In this document: one piece after another, positions 8,923 to 18,767 of the stretch
Layout: each line of letters starts with the position of its first letter
Numbering within the stretch: position 1 is the stretch's first letter
Source: Hydromonas duriensis
GTDB lineage: Bacteria; Pseudomonadota; Gammaproteobacteria; Burkholderiales; Burkholderiaceae
Length of the DNA: 64,000 nt
Reading direction: 5' to 3'
Assembly: GCF_004363775.1 (NCBI RefSeq)
Contig: NZ_SNZE01000011.1
Span: 569-64,568, forward strand
Notes under the pieces: generated by a model
Told to the model about the DNA's origin: nothing
What the model saw: the letters and a program-made list of their open reading frames with translations, nothing else
The model's database searches: none
Made by a program: the position numbers and the translations under genes

Positions 8923-10014
8923 ATGAGTTTAAAATGCGGCATCGTTGGTTTGCCCAACGTCGGTAAATCTACCCTGTTTAACGCTTTGACTAAAGCAGGC
9001 ATCGCGGCGGAAAATTATCCGTTTTGTACCATTGAGCCCAACGTTGGCATCGTTGAAGTGCCTGACCCACGCATGGCTGAGTTGGCGAAAATCGTCAATC
9101 CACAGCGCATGCAGCCTGCGATTGTAGAGTTCGTTGATATTGCGGGCTTGGTTGCGGGTGCGGCGGATGGTGAGGGCTTGGGCAATAAGTTTCTTGCTAA
9201 TATTCGAGAAACCGATGCGATTGCGCATGTGGTTCGTTGCTTTGATGATGAGAATGTGGTGCATGTGGCGGGTAAGGTCTCGCCGATTGATGACATCGAG
9301 GTGATTAATACCGAGTTGGCGTTGGCGGATTTGCAGTCGGCTGAAAAAGCCTTGTTGCGCAACCAAAAACTTGCGCGTTCGGGCGATAAAGATGCGGCGA
9401 AATTGGTGGCTGTTTTAGAAAAAATCATCCCTGTTTTGAATGAAGCCAAAGCGATTCGCGGGGCGGGTTTGGATGCGGACGAGCTGGCGTTGCTTAAACC
9501 GTTTTGTTTTATCACGGCGAAGCCGACCATGTATGTGGCCAATGTTTTGGAAACAGGTTTCACCGACAATCCACACCTTGATGCCGTGCGCGATTACGCT
9601 GCGAAAGAAAATGCGCCTGTGGTCGCGGTGTGTGCTGCCATTGAAGCGGAAATCAGCGGTCTTGAGGATGACGAAAAAGGCATGTTCTTGGCTGAGATGG
9701 GCTTGGAGGAGCCAGGCTTGAACCGCGTGATTCGCACGGGTTACACGTTGTTGGGCTTGCAAACGTATTTTACGGCGGGGGTTAAAGAAGTTCGCGCGTG
9801 GACGATTCACATCGGTGACACCGCACCTCAGGCGGCTGGCGTGATTCACACGGATTTTGAGCGCGGTTTCATTCGCGCGCAAACCATTGCGTACGAAGAC
9901 TTCATCGAGTACAAAGGCGAAGCAGGCGCGAAAGAGGCGGGTAAAATGCGCGCCGAGGGTAAAGAATACGTGGTCAAAGATGGTGATGTTTTGAACTTCT
10001 TGTTCAATGTGTAA
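8923..10014 (+). CDS. ychF: Redox-regulated ATPase YchF (EngD)
   Basis: 363 aa, the standard size. An Obg-related P-loop NTPase that prefers ATP and binds the ribosome. The P-loop [10 protein letters not shown] is at residues about 8-17 and the switch region [17 protein letters not shown] follows at about 67-83. The central ~130-200 region is a coiled-coil hairpin. The C-terminal TGS domain ends with the family signature [19 protein letters not shown]. It starts at [13 protein letters not shown], as in orthologues. It is monocistronic, with a strong terminator downstream. Confidence 0.96.
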   Translation: MSLKCGIVGLPNVGKSTLFNALTKAGIAAENYPFCTIEPNVGIVEVPDPRMAELAKIVNPQRMQPAIVEFVDIAGLVAGAADGEGLGNKFLANIRETDAIAHVVRCFDDENVVHVAGKVSPIDDIEVINTELALADLQSAEKALLRNQKLARSGDKDAAKLVAVLEKIIPVLNEAKAIRGAGLDADELALLKPFCFITAKPTMYVANVLETGFTDNPHLDAVRDYAAKENAPVVAVCAAIEAEISGLEDDEKGMFLAEMGLEEPGLNRVIRTGYTLLGLQTYFTAGVKEVRAWTIHIGDTAPQAAGVIHTDFERGFIRAQTIAYEDFIEYKGEAGAKEAGKMRAEGKEYVVKDGDVLNFLFNV

Positions 10015-10040
10015 TCTATACGGGTTCGCATGACATGCAA

Positions 10041-10070
10041 AAAGCCGCTCTTTTGTGAGCGGCTTTGTTT
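10041..10070. terminator. Rho-independent terminator, bidirectional
   Basis: A 10-bp stem (AAAGCCGCTC with GAGCGGCTTT, 10041-10050 and 10057-10066) and a 6-nt loop, then a T-rich tail. It lies between the convergent ychF and ppk2 ends, 26 bp after the ychF stop, and can serve both. Confidence 0.85.
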
Positions 10071-10091
10071 TGTGCGTGATTTCAGGGTTGA

Positions 10092-11000
10092 TTAAGACGA
10101 GGAATCATCTTGGTCGTGTGGCGAGCTGATTAATAACGGGTCAATCGCGCCAATTTTAGTGATGTCTTTGTTGGTGTATGGCAGTTTATGCAAAACGTAT
10201 TGCATCGCGGTCAAGCGGGCGCGGCGTTTGTCATTGGACTTAATCACCGTCCACGGGGCTTCAGGACGGTCTGTGAACGAAAACATGGCGTCTTTGGCAT
10301 CGGTGTAAGCATCCCACTTGTCGAGGGATTGTAGGTCAACGAAGGAGAGCTTCCACTGCTTGAGCGGGTCGGTGGCGCGTTCGGCGAAGCGGCGGCGTTG
10401 TTCCTCTTGGCTGACTGAGAACCAAAATTTAATCAGGTGTATGCCACTGCCGACCAGCATTTTTTCAAATTCGGGTGCTTGCTGCATGAACGTAAAATAC
10501 TCATGTGCATCGCAAAAGCCCATCACTCGTTCAACCCCTGCGCGGTTGTACCATGAGCGATCAAACAACACCATTTCCCCCGCCGTTGGCAACTGCGCGA
10601 CATAACGTTGAAAATACCATTGACCGCGTTCGGTCTCGGTTGGTTTTTGTAGCGCCACGACACGCGCACCGCGTGGGTTTAAATGCTCCATGAAGCGTTT
10701 AATCGTCCCGCCTTTACCTGCGGCATCGCGCCCTTCAAAAATAATCACCACTTTTTCGTGGTTTTCTTTGACCCATGCTTGTAGTTTAAGCAGCTCAACT
10801 TGTAAGTCTTGTTTGCGCTTCTCATAAAGGCCGTAGTCAATCCATGTGTCGTAAGGATACGGCGCGGCGACTTCATGTGGCGTGACGGGCGCGCTACTCG
10901 CCGAATGGTCGCTTAACAACTTATCCAATGAGTTGTCGTCAATGTCGTTGCGTCCGTTGCCAGCGTCCGCCGCCATGGGGCTGTCTTTTTTGGATGTCAT
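10092..11000 (-). CDS. ppk2: Polyphosphate kinase 2 (PPK2)
   Basis: 302 aa from ATG 11000, which overlaps the ppx stop as ATGA. The longer frame (to 11045) would lie inside ppx. PPK2 uses polyphosphate to phosphorylate nucleoside diphosphates or monophosphates. The Walker A motif is EGRDAAGKGGTIKRF, with the lid/arginine region LQKPTETERGQWYFQRY and Walker B MVLFDRSWYNRAG, all hallmarks of the family. The single-domain size and these motifs fit the class I (ADP-phosphorylating) group, but class is inferred. The first ~45 residues are a low-complexity polar tail. Coupling to ppx puts polyphosphate use and hydrolysis in one transcript. Confidence 0.93.
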   Translation of the reverse strand: MTSKKDSPMAADAGNGRNDIDDNSLDKLLSDHSASSAPVTPHEVAAPYPYDTWIDYGLYEKRKQDLQVELLKLQAWVKENHEKVVIIFEGRDAAGKGGTIKRFMEHLNPRGARVVALQKPTETERGQWYFQRYVAQLPTAGEMVLFDRSWYNRAGVERVMGFCDAHEYFTFMQQAPEFEKMLVGSGIHLIKFWFSVSQEEQRRRFAERATDPLKQWKLSFVDLQSLDKWDAYTDAKDAMFSFTDRPEAPWTVIKSNDKRRARLTAMQYVLHKLPYTNKDITKIGAIDPLLISSPHDQDDSSS

Positions 11001-12466
11001 GGTTTGAGGTTGACCTTCACGCCTGTTTTTTCCCAAGTGCGCCACTCCTCCTCGAGCAGGTACGCGCTCAAGGGGAATTTTTCAGCCCACGCAGGGTCAT
11101 GATGCCAATGTATGATGCGACCGTCAAAAGCCAATGTGCAGAGAGGAGTGCGGATGTCGATACGCGCATGACACAGCAATGCCGCTAGGCGCAAGCACAG
11201 TAACTCTTGTGCTGTATTCGGTTGAGCCAGCAGTGCCGCTGATTTGCGCAAGCCTCCGCGTTGCCCGAGCACCAGTTGCGCCAAATGGGTTTGTTCGGCG
11301 CGTGAAAAGCCTGCTAATTCGGCATTTTGCACAATGTATTCACCGTGGCGGTGAAAGCCTTCGTGTGAAATGGCCATGCCAACTTCATGCACGCGCGCGC
11401 TCCACGCCAACCATTGCGACTCGCTTGGCGTGAGGTGGTCGCGAATTTTTGCCAACAAATCCAAAGCAATTGTGTGTACACGCATGGCTTGGGCGTGGTC
11501 AGCCGACCAGCGTTTCGCCAAGCGAGAAATGCTTTGCTCCCGCACATCGTCGCCCATGTCGCGACCGAGCAAATCCGCCATGACGCCTTGGCGCAACGCG
11601 CTGTAACAAGGGGTCATGCTGCTCACCCTAAAGGCTTGAAATAAACCCGTTAAAACAGCCAATCCTCCTACCAAAACTTGTGCGCGAGCGGCTTTTAAGT
11701 CAGTGAAAGGCCATTTTTTGGCATCGGTTGTGGTGACGATATGGGCCAGCTCATCTAAGCCCGCACGCGTGATTTTATCTGTGCCACCATTGAGTTGGGC
11801 GCACAAATGGGCGATGGTCTCAATCGTGCCCGAAGAGCCGTAAGCCACTTGCCAATGCGCGGAATCAAATGATTCGCCGACCTCTTCAAAAACCGCCGCC
11901 GCAGCAATAACCGCTTTTTCAAAGGCTTTGGCGGTGACTTTGTTATTGTTAAAAAAACGCAAAGTGTGCGACACGCAGCCGATTCGCATCGACTCCATGC
12001 GATGCGCATCGGCATTAACGCCAACAATTAACTCCGTGGAGCCGCCCCCAATATCCACCGCCAAGCGAATTTTATGGTCTTTGGGCAAATCATTGGCCAT
12101 GCCTTGATAAATTAAACGCGCCTCCTCTTGCCCTGAAATGATGTCAATTGGGTAGCCCAGCGCGGCTTGGGCGGGTTCGAGAAACGCGTCGGGGTTTTTT
12201 GCCGAGCGCAGGCTTTGTGTGGCGACGGCGCGAACAGCGTCAGGATGAACGCCGCGTAAACGTTCAGCGAATCGGCCTAAGCATGCGACGCCGCGTTCAA
12301 TGGCCTCCTTCGTCAAGCAGCCGTTTTCATCCAATCCTGCCCCCAGACGCACAGGTTCTTTGTAATAGTCCAGTCGAACCAGTTGGCCATGATCAAGTCG
12401 CGCCATTTCGAGACGAAAACTGTTTGAACCTAAATCAACTGTAGCGAGTATTTGTCCATCGCGCAT
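10997..12466 (-). CDS. ppx: Exopolyphosphatase (Ppx/GppA family)
   Basis: 489 aa. Removes terminal phosphate from polyphosphate or hydrolyses pppGpp. The N-terminal actin-like ASKHA fold begins with VDLGSNSFRLEMA (phosphate-1 loop), then SGQEEARLIYQG, and the phosphate-2 loop VDIGGGSTELIVG at about residues 140-152. The C-terminal HD-like helical domain includes WSARVHEVGMAISHEGFHRHG. The stop overlaps the ppk2 start by 4 bp, so the two genes are translationally coupled. Ppx versus GppA specificity cannot be decided from sequence, but the ppk2 partner favours polyphosphate. Confidence 0.92.
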   Translation of the reverse strand: MRDGQILATVDLGSNSFRLEMARLDHGQLVRLDYYKEPVRLGAGLDENGCLTKEAIERGVACLGRFAERLRGVHPDAVRAVATQSLRSAKNPDAFLEPAQAALGYPIDIISGQEEARLIYQGMANDLPKDHKIRLAVDIGGGSTELIVGVNADAHRMESMRIGCVSHTLRFFNNNKVTAKAFEKAVIAAAAVFEEVGESFDSAHWQVAYGSSGTIETIAHLCAQLNGGTDKITRAGLDELAHIVTTTDAKKWPFTDLKAARAQVLVGGLAVLTGLFQAFRVSSMTPCYSALRQGVMADLLGRDMGDDVREQSISRLAKRWSADHAQAMRVHTIALDLLAKIRDHLTPSESQWLAWSARVHEVGMAISHEGFHRHGEYIVQNAELAGFSRAEQTHLAQLVLGQRGGLRKSAALLAQPNTAQELLCLRLAALLCHARIDIRTPLCTLAFDGRIIHWHHDPAWAEKFPLSAYLLEEEWRTWEKTGVKVNLKP

Positions 12467-12511
12467 GCTTGCCCTCTGATTTTTGAATTGCTGTTTGAGT
12501 TATTTATTGAG

Positions 12512-13645
12512 TTATTCGTCTAGTAACGCATCAACAAATTCACGCGCGTCAAACGTTTGTAAATCATTCACGCTTTCGCCCACGCCAATAAAATACACGG
12601 GAATCACGCGGTCAATGGCCAAAGCCGCGAGCACCCCACCTTTGGCCGAACCATCGAGTTTAGTGACAATCAGTCCTGTTAAACCAACCGCATCATCAAA
12701 AGCTTTAACTTGTGCGAGCGCGTTTTGTCCCATGCTGCCGTCAATGACAAGGAGGACTTCATGCGGTGCGCCGTCAAGGGCTTTATTGGCGACACGTTTG
12801 ACTTTTTTCAACTCGTCCATGAGGTGAAGTTGTGTTGGTAAACGCCCCGCTGTGTCGGCAATGACGACGTCGATGCCTTTGGCTTGTGCCGATGAAATGG
12901 CATCAAAGACGACCGCCGCTGGATCGCCCGATTCTTGGGCAATCACCGTGACACCGTTGCGCTCGCCCCAGACCGCGAGCTGCTCACGCGCGGCCGCGCG
13001 AAACGTGTCGCCCGCAGCAAGGATGATGGTTTTGCCGATGTGTTGGAGGTGATGCGTGAGCTTGCCAATGCTGGTGGTTTTCCCTGCGCCATTCACGCCC
13101 GTGACCATTAAAACCAGCGGCTTGTGTGTGTCCACATCCAGTACTTTTTCCAAGGGTTCGAGGATGCGAATCAGCTCTTCTTTCACCACCGACTTGACGT
13201 CTTGCGCGTCCTCGATGCGCTCTTTTTTAACGCGAACACGCACCGCTTCAAGAATGCGCATGGTGGCGGGCACGCCCACATCTGCCAAGAGCAAGGCTTC
13301 TTCGAGCTGTTCAAACAAAGCCTCGTCTACTTTATGACCGACAAACACATGCTTAATGTTTGAGCTGGTTTTTGATAAACCTTTCTTCAAACGAGTCAAC
13401 CAGCCGCTAGATTCAGCGGTTGTCGGCGTGGCTTCGGTGGGCTGTTCGCTGTCTGTTGGTGACGAGGGCGAGGTGATGGTTGGGTTCGTTTGTGTGCTCA
13501 ACGCGGCCAAAGGCGTACTTTGAACGGCGGTTTCGGTGGTGGTTGGAGGTTCTGTTGTGCTCAGATTGTCAATGTTTTCAACAGTCTCAGGGGTGGATTT
13601 AATGCTATCTTCAAGCGTTTTTTTGCGGCGGAAAAAATTAAACAT
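12512..13645 (-). CDS. ftsY: Signal recognition particle receptor FtsY
   Basis: 377 aa. The GTPase that docks SRP-ribosome complexes at the membrane. Residues about 1-85 are a Thr/Ser/Pro/Glu-rich acidic linker, as in FtsY of many proteobacteria. The N domain follows, and then the G domain with GVNGAGKTTSIGKL (G1), DTFRAAAREQL (G2), DTAGRLPTQ (G3) and TKLDGSAKGG (G4), ending in GVGESVNDLQTFDAREFVDALL. It is divergent from rsmD, a conserved arrangement in proteobacteria. Confidence 0.96.
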   Translation of the reverse strand: MFNFFRRKKTLEDSIKSTPETVENIDNLSTTEPPTTTETAVQSTPLAALSTQTNPTITSPSSPTDSEQPTEATPTTAESSGWLTRLKKGLSKTSSNIKHVFVGHKVDEALFEQLEEALLLADVGVPATMRILEAVRVRVKKERIEDAQDVKSVVKEELIRILEPLEKVLDVDTHKPLVLMVTGVNGAGKTTSIGKLTHHLQHIGKTIILAAGDTFRAAAREQLAVWGERNGVTVIAQESGDPAAVVFDAISSAQAKGIDVVIADTAGRLPTQLHLMDELKKVKRVANKALDGAPHEVLLVIDGSMGQNALAQVKAFDDAVGLTGLIVTKLDGSAKGGVLAALAIDRVIPVYFIGVGESVNDLQTFDAREFVDALLDE

Positions 13646-13903
13646 AGTGGATTCGGCTTTTCAACATCAGGGTTAAACAGGGCTGGCGTACGTGGAGTCG
13701 TCTCTGTTTTTGAATCAGCAATATAAATCATTTTAAACATATAGAATGATTTTACACAAAAATTCACTTTTTATAATTTTTTTAAATATTGCTGATAAAA
13801 ACCAACAGGCTAAACCAAGCGCAGACGGTTGTTACCGTCCCTGCACTTTCATTACGCTATAATTTCGCTATTTTCTCACAAATACAGGCCGAAACTTTCA
13901 CAA

Positions 13904-14515
13904 ATGCGCAAACTCAATACCTCACAGCCAAAGCCAGCGCGCACCACGGGGCAAGTGCGCATCATTGGTGGGCATTGGCGACGACAAAAAATAGATGTTC
14001 CTGCCCATGACGGCTTGCGTCCATCATCCGACCGCGTGCGCGAAACAGTATTTAATTGGATGATGCACCAATGGGGGGGCGTGTTTGAGGGGAAAGCCGT
14101 TTTAGATGCGTTCGCAGGCAGTGGTGCTTTTGGCTTGGAGTGCATCAGCCGCGGCGCGCGCGATGTGGTAATGATTGACAACCACCGCCCAGCGGTCACG
14201 GCCATTCAATCCACCTTAACGCGTTGGCAAGTTGCGGCGGATGTGCGTCACGCCGATATTGTGTCAACGTGTCACGATTTGTCGGCCGCAGGACGCGTTT
14301 TTGACTGGATTGTCCTTGACCCGCCATTTGAGCAAGGTTGGCTTACCCAGATGATGCCCGTCATCAATCCACTGTGTCACAAAGGCACATGGTTGTACGT
14401 GGAAGTTGAAGCGGGTTTGGATACTGAGTTGTTGTCAACTTACGGTTGGGAGAAGGTGCGTGAGGGCAAAACCCAGCAGGTTAAATTTGGTTTGTATCGG
14501 CGCAGGGAGGTGTGA
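13904..14515 (+). CDS. rsmD: 16S rRNA (guanine966-N2)-methyltransferase
   Basis: 203 aa from ATG 13904. The frame is open further upstream, but family proteins begin close to the VRIIGGHWRRQKI motif. Other signatures are GLRPSSDRVRETVFNWM, the SAM loop DAFAGSGAFGLE and the catalytic DPPF motif in the place of NPPY (about residues 136-139). It methylates G966 of 16S rRNA on the assembled 30S subunit. In many Burkholderiales rsmD is followed by coaD and a ferredoxin; here a DUF2721 gene on the opposite strand interrupts rsmD and coaD. Confidence 0.92.
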   Translation: MRKLNTSQPKPARTTGQVRIIGGHWRRQKIDVPAHDGLRPSSDRVRETVFNWMMHQWGGVFEGKAVLDAFAGSGAFGLECISRGARDVVMIDNHRPAVTAIQSTLTRWQVAADVRHADIVSTCHDLSAAGRVFDWIVLDPPFEQGWLTQMMPVINPLCHKGTWLYVEVEAGLDTELLSTYGWEKVREGKTQQVKFGLYRRREV

Positions 14516-14526
14516 GTGCTTTCGTT

Positions 14527-14562
14527 AAACCCAAGCCGTGAGGCTTAAACGGTTTGATTTTA
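14527..14562. terminator. Convergent terminator-like hairpin
   Basis: A compound hairpin: inner stem AAGCC/GGCTT with a GTGA loop, outer stem AAACC/GGTTT, then a T-rich stretch. It lies just after the rsmD stop, and its right edge touches the end of the converging DUF2721 gene. Confidence 0.4.
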
Positions 14563-14976
14563 TTTCAGCATTAAAAATACTTCTCGCAGAAACATTCCTA
14601 ACGAAGTCACCACGCACAACATGGCCAGAATGAACAGCACCGCAATCATACGAGACAACTCGATGCTCAGTAAGGCCGCTAAAAACGCACCAATCACCAC
14701 CAAACAAATCATCAACGCCGATAAAACCGCCGACAAAATGCCCAAATAAATCACGCGCAAACGATGCACATGCAAGTCGCGTTCGGCTTGTAACTCTTGT
14801 AAAGTTAAAGCGTCGTGAGTTTCTCTTAACAGGTGGTCAAGTTGACGACGACGGTCAATGCTGCGGCTGAGTCGAGTGTTCAGCACGTTGATGAGCGTGG
14901 CAATCGCGGTGAGTAAAAAAACAGGGGCAACCGCCATTTGAATGGCGTGAGCAATCTCGGCAACATGAGCTTCCAT
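14560..14976 (-). CDS. DUF2721 membrane protein
   Basis: 138 aa. It starts with an amphipathic/hydrophobic segment (IQMAVAPVFLLTAIATLINVL), then NTRLSRSIDRRRQ, which is the recognisable DUF2721 signature. Two further transmembrane segments follow (about 75-100 and 108-130). The basic loop between helix 1 and helix 2 should be cytoplasmic. Function is unknown. It is convergent with rsmD and divergent from coaD. Confidence 0.8.
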   Translation of the reverse strand: MEAHVAEIAHAIQMAVAPVFLLTAIATLINVLNTRLSRSIDRRRQLDHLLRETHDALTLQELQAERDLHVHRLRVIYLGILSAVLSALMICLVVIGAFLAALLSIELSRMIAVLFILAMLCVVTSLGMFLREVFLMLK

Positions 14977-15139
14977 GCGATGTCACTTTCTCTTAAAAAA
15001 GGTGTGTATTTTAACCGATTTAACCGCTGGCCAAACAAAAGGCCTCATTTCAAGTCGTAAGCCCCGCCATTACCGCATTGAAAATTACGGTTTGGATAAG
15101 TGAATCGCTATATAATGCCCTCTCTAATATTGGCATTGA

Positions 15140-15655
<516 letters not shown>

Positions 15656-15686
15656 TGCCTTCGCGCACATTCAGCAGCTTCAATAA

Positions 15687-16010
<324 letters not shown>

Positions 16011-16150
16011 ATAACAGAACTGAGTCATATTGAGTCATAGTGCGCCATGGGTTTAATTTTAATCCTAGGCATCGGCGCAGATGCAATGACCTTATCGCCA
16101 TCTGTCGTTGCGTGATGAGTCGCCACACCACGCAAGCACAGGTCAGAGTA

Positions 16151-16597
16151 TTATTGGACGTCTTGGTGGTCAGTCGTGTCGTGTTTCATATCATGAGGCT
16201 TATTGGCTTCGATGTCGCGAGTGTTCTTTTGTACGGCAACGGCTCCAAACAAAGCCAATAAAAATGAAATGCCGTAAAAGCCTTTTTCACTCAACAACAA
16301 AGTGGCATTAAATAAACCAACAATTAATAATAAAATTGATAAAGCCAAAGAAAACCATGACAAGCTGTAATAAATAGAAGTGACTTTAATGCCCTCTTGT
16401 CTATCTCTCACGCTTTTTTGTAGTGACACCGCAGAAAAAAGACCGTACATTAAAATCGTAAAATAGTAACCTTTTTCATTGAGCTGCATTTGAGCGTTAA
16501 GCAGCCCGACAATATACACCAGTATGCCTGCAAAAAGAGCCAACCAAGAGGCGGCGACAAACGCGCTTGACGGTTTTATATATTGCACTTGAGTCAT
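16151..16597 (-). CDS. YiaA/YiaB-family inner-membrane protein
   Basis: 148 aa with four hydrophobic segments arranged as two similar halves. Each half has two helices joined by NEKGYYF or SEKGFYG, and each is followed by a basic QKSVRD or QKNTRD. This internal duplication is the YiaAB two-helix domain. Function is unknown. No partner gene is adjacent: a ferredoxin converges on its 3' end and an AT-rich gap follows its start. Confidence 0.8.
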   Translation of the reverse strand: MTQVQYIKPSSAFVAASWLALFAGILVYIVGLLNAQMQLNEKGYYFTILMYGLFSAVSLQKSVRDRQEGIKVTSIYYSLSWFSLALSILLLIVGLFNATLLLSEKGFYGISFLLALFGAVAVQKNTRDIEANKPHDMKHDTTDHQDVQ

Positions 16598-16902
16598 GAG
16601 TGTGGTTCCCTTTTGTTGTGATAATTGAAGTTAATGTGTGTACTTGATTGATGTGTTTAAGTTCATTTGAAAATGTGACAGGACGAATAAACTTAATAGC
16701 GACAAGTAGGCGTTGACTGTAGCTATTAACCTCGTTAGAGGTTAATAGCCTAATGCTTTACGAAGCCCAGTGCTGCGGGATTTTACAGGAGTTTTGACGG
16801 GTTGTTGATTTTTGTTTTTTACTATAATTAATAATTGTCTTCTGTCTTTAGTATAGCGATGAATCGCCGTACAAGCGGCTTAGATGTCCAAGCAGACTTA
16901 GG
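16598..16902. other. 305-bp intergenic gap with one perfect inverted repeat
   Basis: No open frame of note. AT-rich, with a 12-bp perfect palindromic hairpin at 16722-16749 (annotated separately). An isolated copy of its half-site TTAATAGC lies at 16694-16701. No tRNA or recognisable RNA gene was seen. Confidence 0.6.
16722..16749. promoter_or_regulatory. Perfect 12-bp inverted repeat
   Basis: GCTATTAACCTC, a 4-nt GTTA spacer, then GAGGTTAATAGC. It has no T-run on the plus strand and only a short A/T region on the other side, so it is not a canonical terminator. It may be a protein-binding site or a structured 3' end of the YitT-family gene transcript. Confidence 0.5.
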
Positions 16903-17511
16903 TCACATCCCTAAGTAACGACCTTGTCGATGATTAATCGCCAATACAAGGTTCATCACCACAGCACCCAAAATTGAATACGCCACTTTGTCTGGCGATG
17001 CGGCAATAAAGGCCAATGCCACAATCACAACATCAAAGCCCATTTGCAACTTGCCCGCGCGCCAGCCTCTGGTTTGTTGCAAATAAATAGCGACGATGCC
17101 GACACCGCCCAAGCTGGATTTGTGTCGAATCAACATCAAAAAGCCACCGCCTATCATCAACCCACCCACAACCGTTGCAAATAAGGGGTTAACTTGACTA
17201 ATGTCCACCCAGTCGGGAATGTAAGCAGTCCATAGCGACAGCATAGCCACGGCGCAAAAGGTTTTGATGGTGAATTCATGCCCCATTTTTTGCCACGCCA
17301 TCCAATAAAACGGCAAATTAATCACGAAAAAAATCACGCTGAAATTCCAGTGTGTTAAATAATGCAGTAAAAATGCCACGCCGACCGTTCCGCCTGATAA
17401 CAGCCCTACGTCTTTGTACAACACCACACCAAAACCCACAAACAAAGTGGCGTTAATCAACGCAAATGCGTCTTCCCAGACGCTGTGTTTAATGTTTTCT
17501 AAATGACTCAT
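16903..17511 (-). CDS. YitT-family membrane protein
   Basis: 202 aa with five to six hydrophobic helices. The pattern NATLFVGFGVVLYKDVGLLSGGTVG and later RHKSSLGGVGIVAIYLQQ matches the YitT/DUF161 fold, in which the GGxxG and SSLGG loops recur. The C-terminal DUF2179 domain found in many Firmicutes members is absent, as is usual in proteobacterial homologues. Transport is suspected for the family but not shown. It reads in the same direction as the thioredoxin-like gene upstream, from which a terminator separates it. Confidence 0.82.
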   Translation of the reverse strand: MSHLENIKHSVWEDAFALINATLFVGFGVVLYKDVGLLSGGTVGVAFLLHYLTHWNFSVIFFVINLPFYWMAWQKMGHEFTIKTFCAVAMLSLWTAYIPDWVDISQVNPLFATVVGGLMIGGGFLMLIRHKSSLGGVGIVAIYLQQTRGWRAGKLQMGFDVVIVALAFIAASPDKVAYSILGAVVMNLVLAINHRQGRYLGM

Positions 17512-17569
17512 ACATGCTTTCTTTTAAACGATACCCAGTTCATCCGCTGCTTTCATTAGGCACATATAA

Positions 17570-17593
17570 AACAACCCGCCAACGGCGGGTTTG
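17570..17593 (-). terminator. Terminator of the TlpA-like gene
   Basis: Stem AACCCGCC/GGCGGGTT with an AAC loop (17573-17591). Read on the minus strand it is followed by TGTTTTAT. It lies 20 bp after the stop of the thioredoxin-like gene. Confidence 0.75.
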
Positions 17594-17610
17594 TTAAACA
17601 TGCGCCGCCA

Positions 17611-18120
17611 TCAGGCAGCGATGGCTTTATTGATAACACTGTACATATCATCCCAATTGGGTTCACCCACATATTGTTTAATTACATTGCCTCTTTTATC
17701 AATGATAAATGTGGTGGGTGTGCCCATGATGCCGCCAAACTGGGTCGCCAAACGACCTTCTTGATCCCATGTGACGTTGAACGGTAATTGCTGTTCGTTC
17801 ACATAATTTTTGATGTACTCAGGATTGTCGTAATTCATCGCGATGGCCACATATTCCAAACCTTTTGGATTCAGTTCCTGATACATCTTCACCATATTTG
17901 GCATTTCTTTTTTGCAAGTAGAACAGCTGGTGGCCCAAAAATTAACAACGGTCACCTTGCCCTGCGCTTGCCAATCGGCAAAATCAATTTTTTTATGGTC
18001 TATTGTGGTGAAACTCACTTGACTCATCGCGCCCTTGGTTGGGGCGAGTTGCTGATACGCCGTGAGACCGATAATGGCGGCAATGCCCGCAGCAACCATC
18101 CATTTAATTGATGTGTTCAT
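17611..18120 (-). CDS. TlpA-like periplasmic thioredoxin
   Basis: 169 aa from ATG 18120, which has GGAGGG 6 nt upstream; the frame to 18138 is not used. An N-terminal hydrophobic segment (about 7-25, MVAAGIAAIIGLTAY) anchors or exports it. The AhpC/TSA-type thioredoxin fold carries the active site WATSCSTCKKEMP (CxxC with ST between the cysteines) and the cis-proline GTPTTFIID. Such proteins act as periplasmic thiol reductants, for instance in cytochrome c or cytochrome oxidase assembly. No such partners are adjacent, so the target is unknown. Confidence 0.88.
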   Translation of the reverse strand: MNTSIKWMVAAGIAAIIGLTAYQQLAPTKGAMSQVSFTTIDHKKIDFADWQAQGKVTVVNFWATSCSTCKKEMPNMVKMYQELNPKGLEYVAIAMNYDNPEYIKNYVNEQQLPFNVTWDQEGRLATQFGGIMGTPTTFIIDKRGNVIKQYVGEPNWDDMYSVINKAIAA

Positions 18121-18204
18121 GATGCCCTCCAAATACAACCGTGCAAATTTTCAATGGATGCATTATAACCCACGGATGTGCACTATGTGAGACCGCCTCA
18201 CGAC

Positions 18205-18654
18205 TTAAGCCGTGACATTTTTCACCCACTCAATCTCGGGTGCATCTAAGCGACCTTGCAATGCCACCACGTCAATGCGACAAGGATGATGTTGCCATTT
18301 CGTTTCTTGCTGCATAAACACTTCACATGCACGCATTAACTTTGTCAGCTTATGTGGTGTCACTGAAGCCATCGCGCCGCCAAATGCATTGCTTTTACGC
18401 CAACGCACCTCAACAAAAACCAAGGTGTCACCATCCAACATGATTAAATCAATTTCGCCCTGCGTACACGCCATATTCGCCTGCACCACTTTCAAGCCAT
18501 TTTTGCCAAGATAGTCCCGCGCAAAAGCTTCGGCTTGTGCACCATCAAGCTGCTTGGCTGCTTGCGGCTGGTAGGTTCGCATGGTTGTGTTCATAGTTGA
18601 TTTTTCATTCGGCTTTTTTTGCTCAACGGATTGTTTTTTTAACCATGCCCACAT
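18205..18654 (-). CDS. yraN: YraN/UPF0102 family endonuclease-like protein
   Basis: 149 aa from ATG 18654, preceded by AAGGGG at good spacing. The longer frame would reach the divergent rsmI start. The UPF0102 core is visible: GAQAEAFARDYLGKNGLKV, then the PD-(D/E)xK-like CTQGEIDLIMLDG followed by LVFVEVRWR, and the terminal CRIDVVAL. Its cellular role is unsettled. The rsmI-yraN divergent pair is conserved in proteobacteria. The first ~28 residues are a charged extension. Confidence 0.85.
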   Translation of the reverse strand: MWAWLKKQSVEQKKPNEKSTMNTTMRTYQPQAAKQLDGAQAEAFARDYLGKNGLKVVQANMACTQGEIDLIMLDGDTLVFVEVRWRKSNAFGGAMASVTPHKLTKLMRACEVFMQQETKWQHHPCRIDVVALQGRLDAPEIEWVKNVTA

Positions 18655-18767
18655 ATCGCGTCCCCTTTCCCTTTGGTTCGTTTTGTCCGTTTCGCTTTTT
18701 ACTCGCATCCATGTAACGGCATGATATAGTGCGAACCAGATTAATCTTTTTTGATACAGCACAAGCA

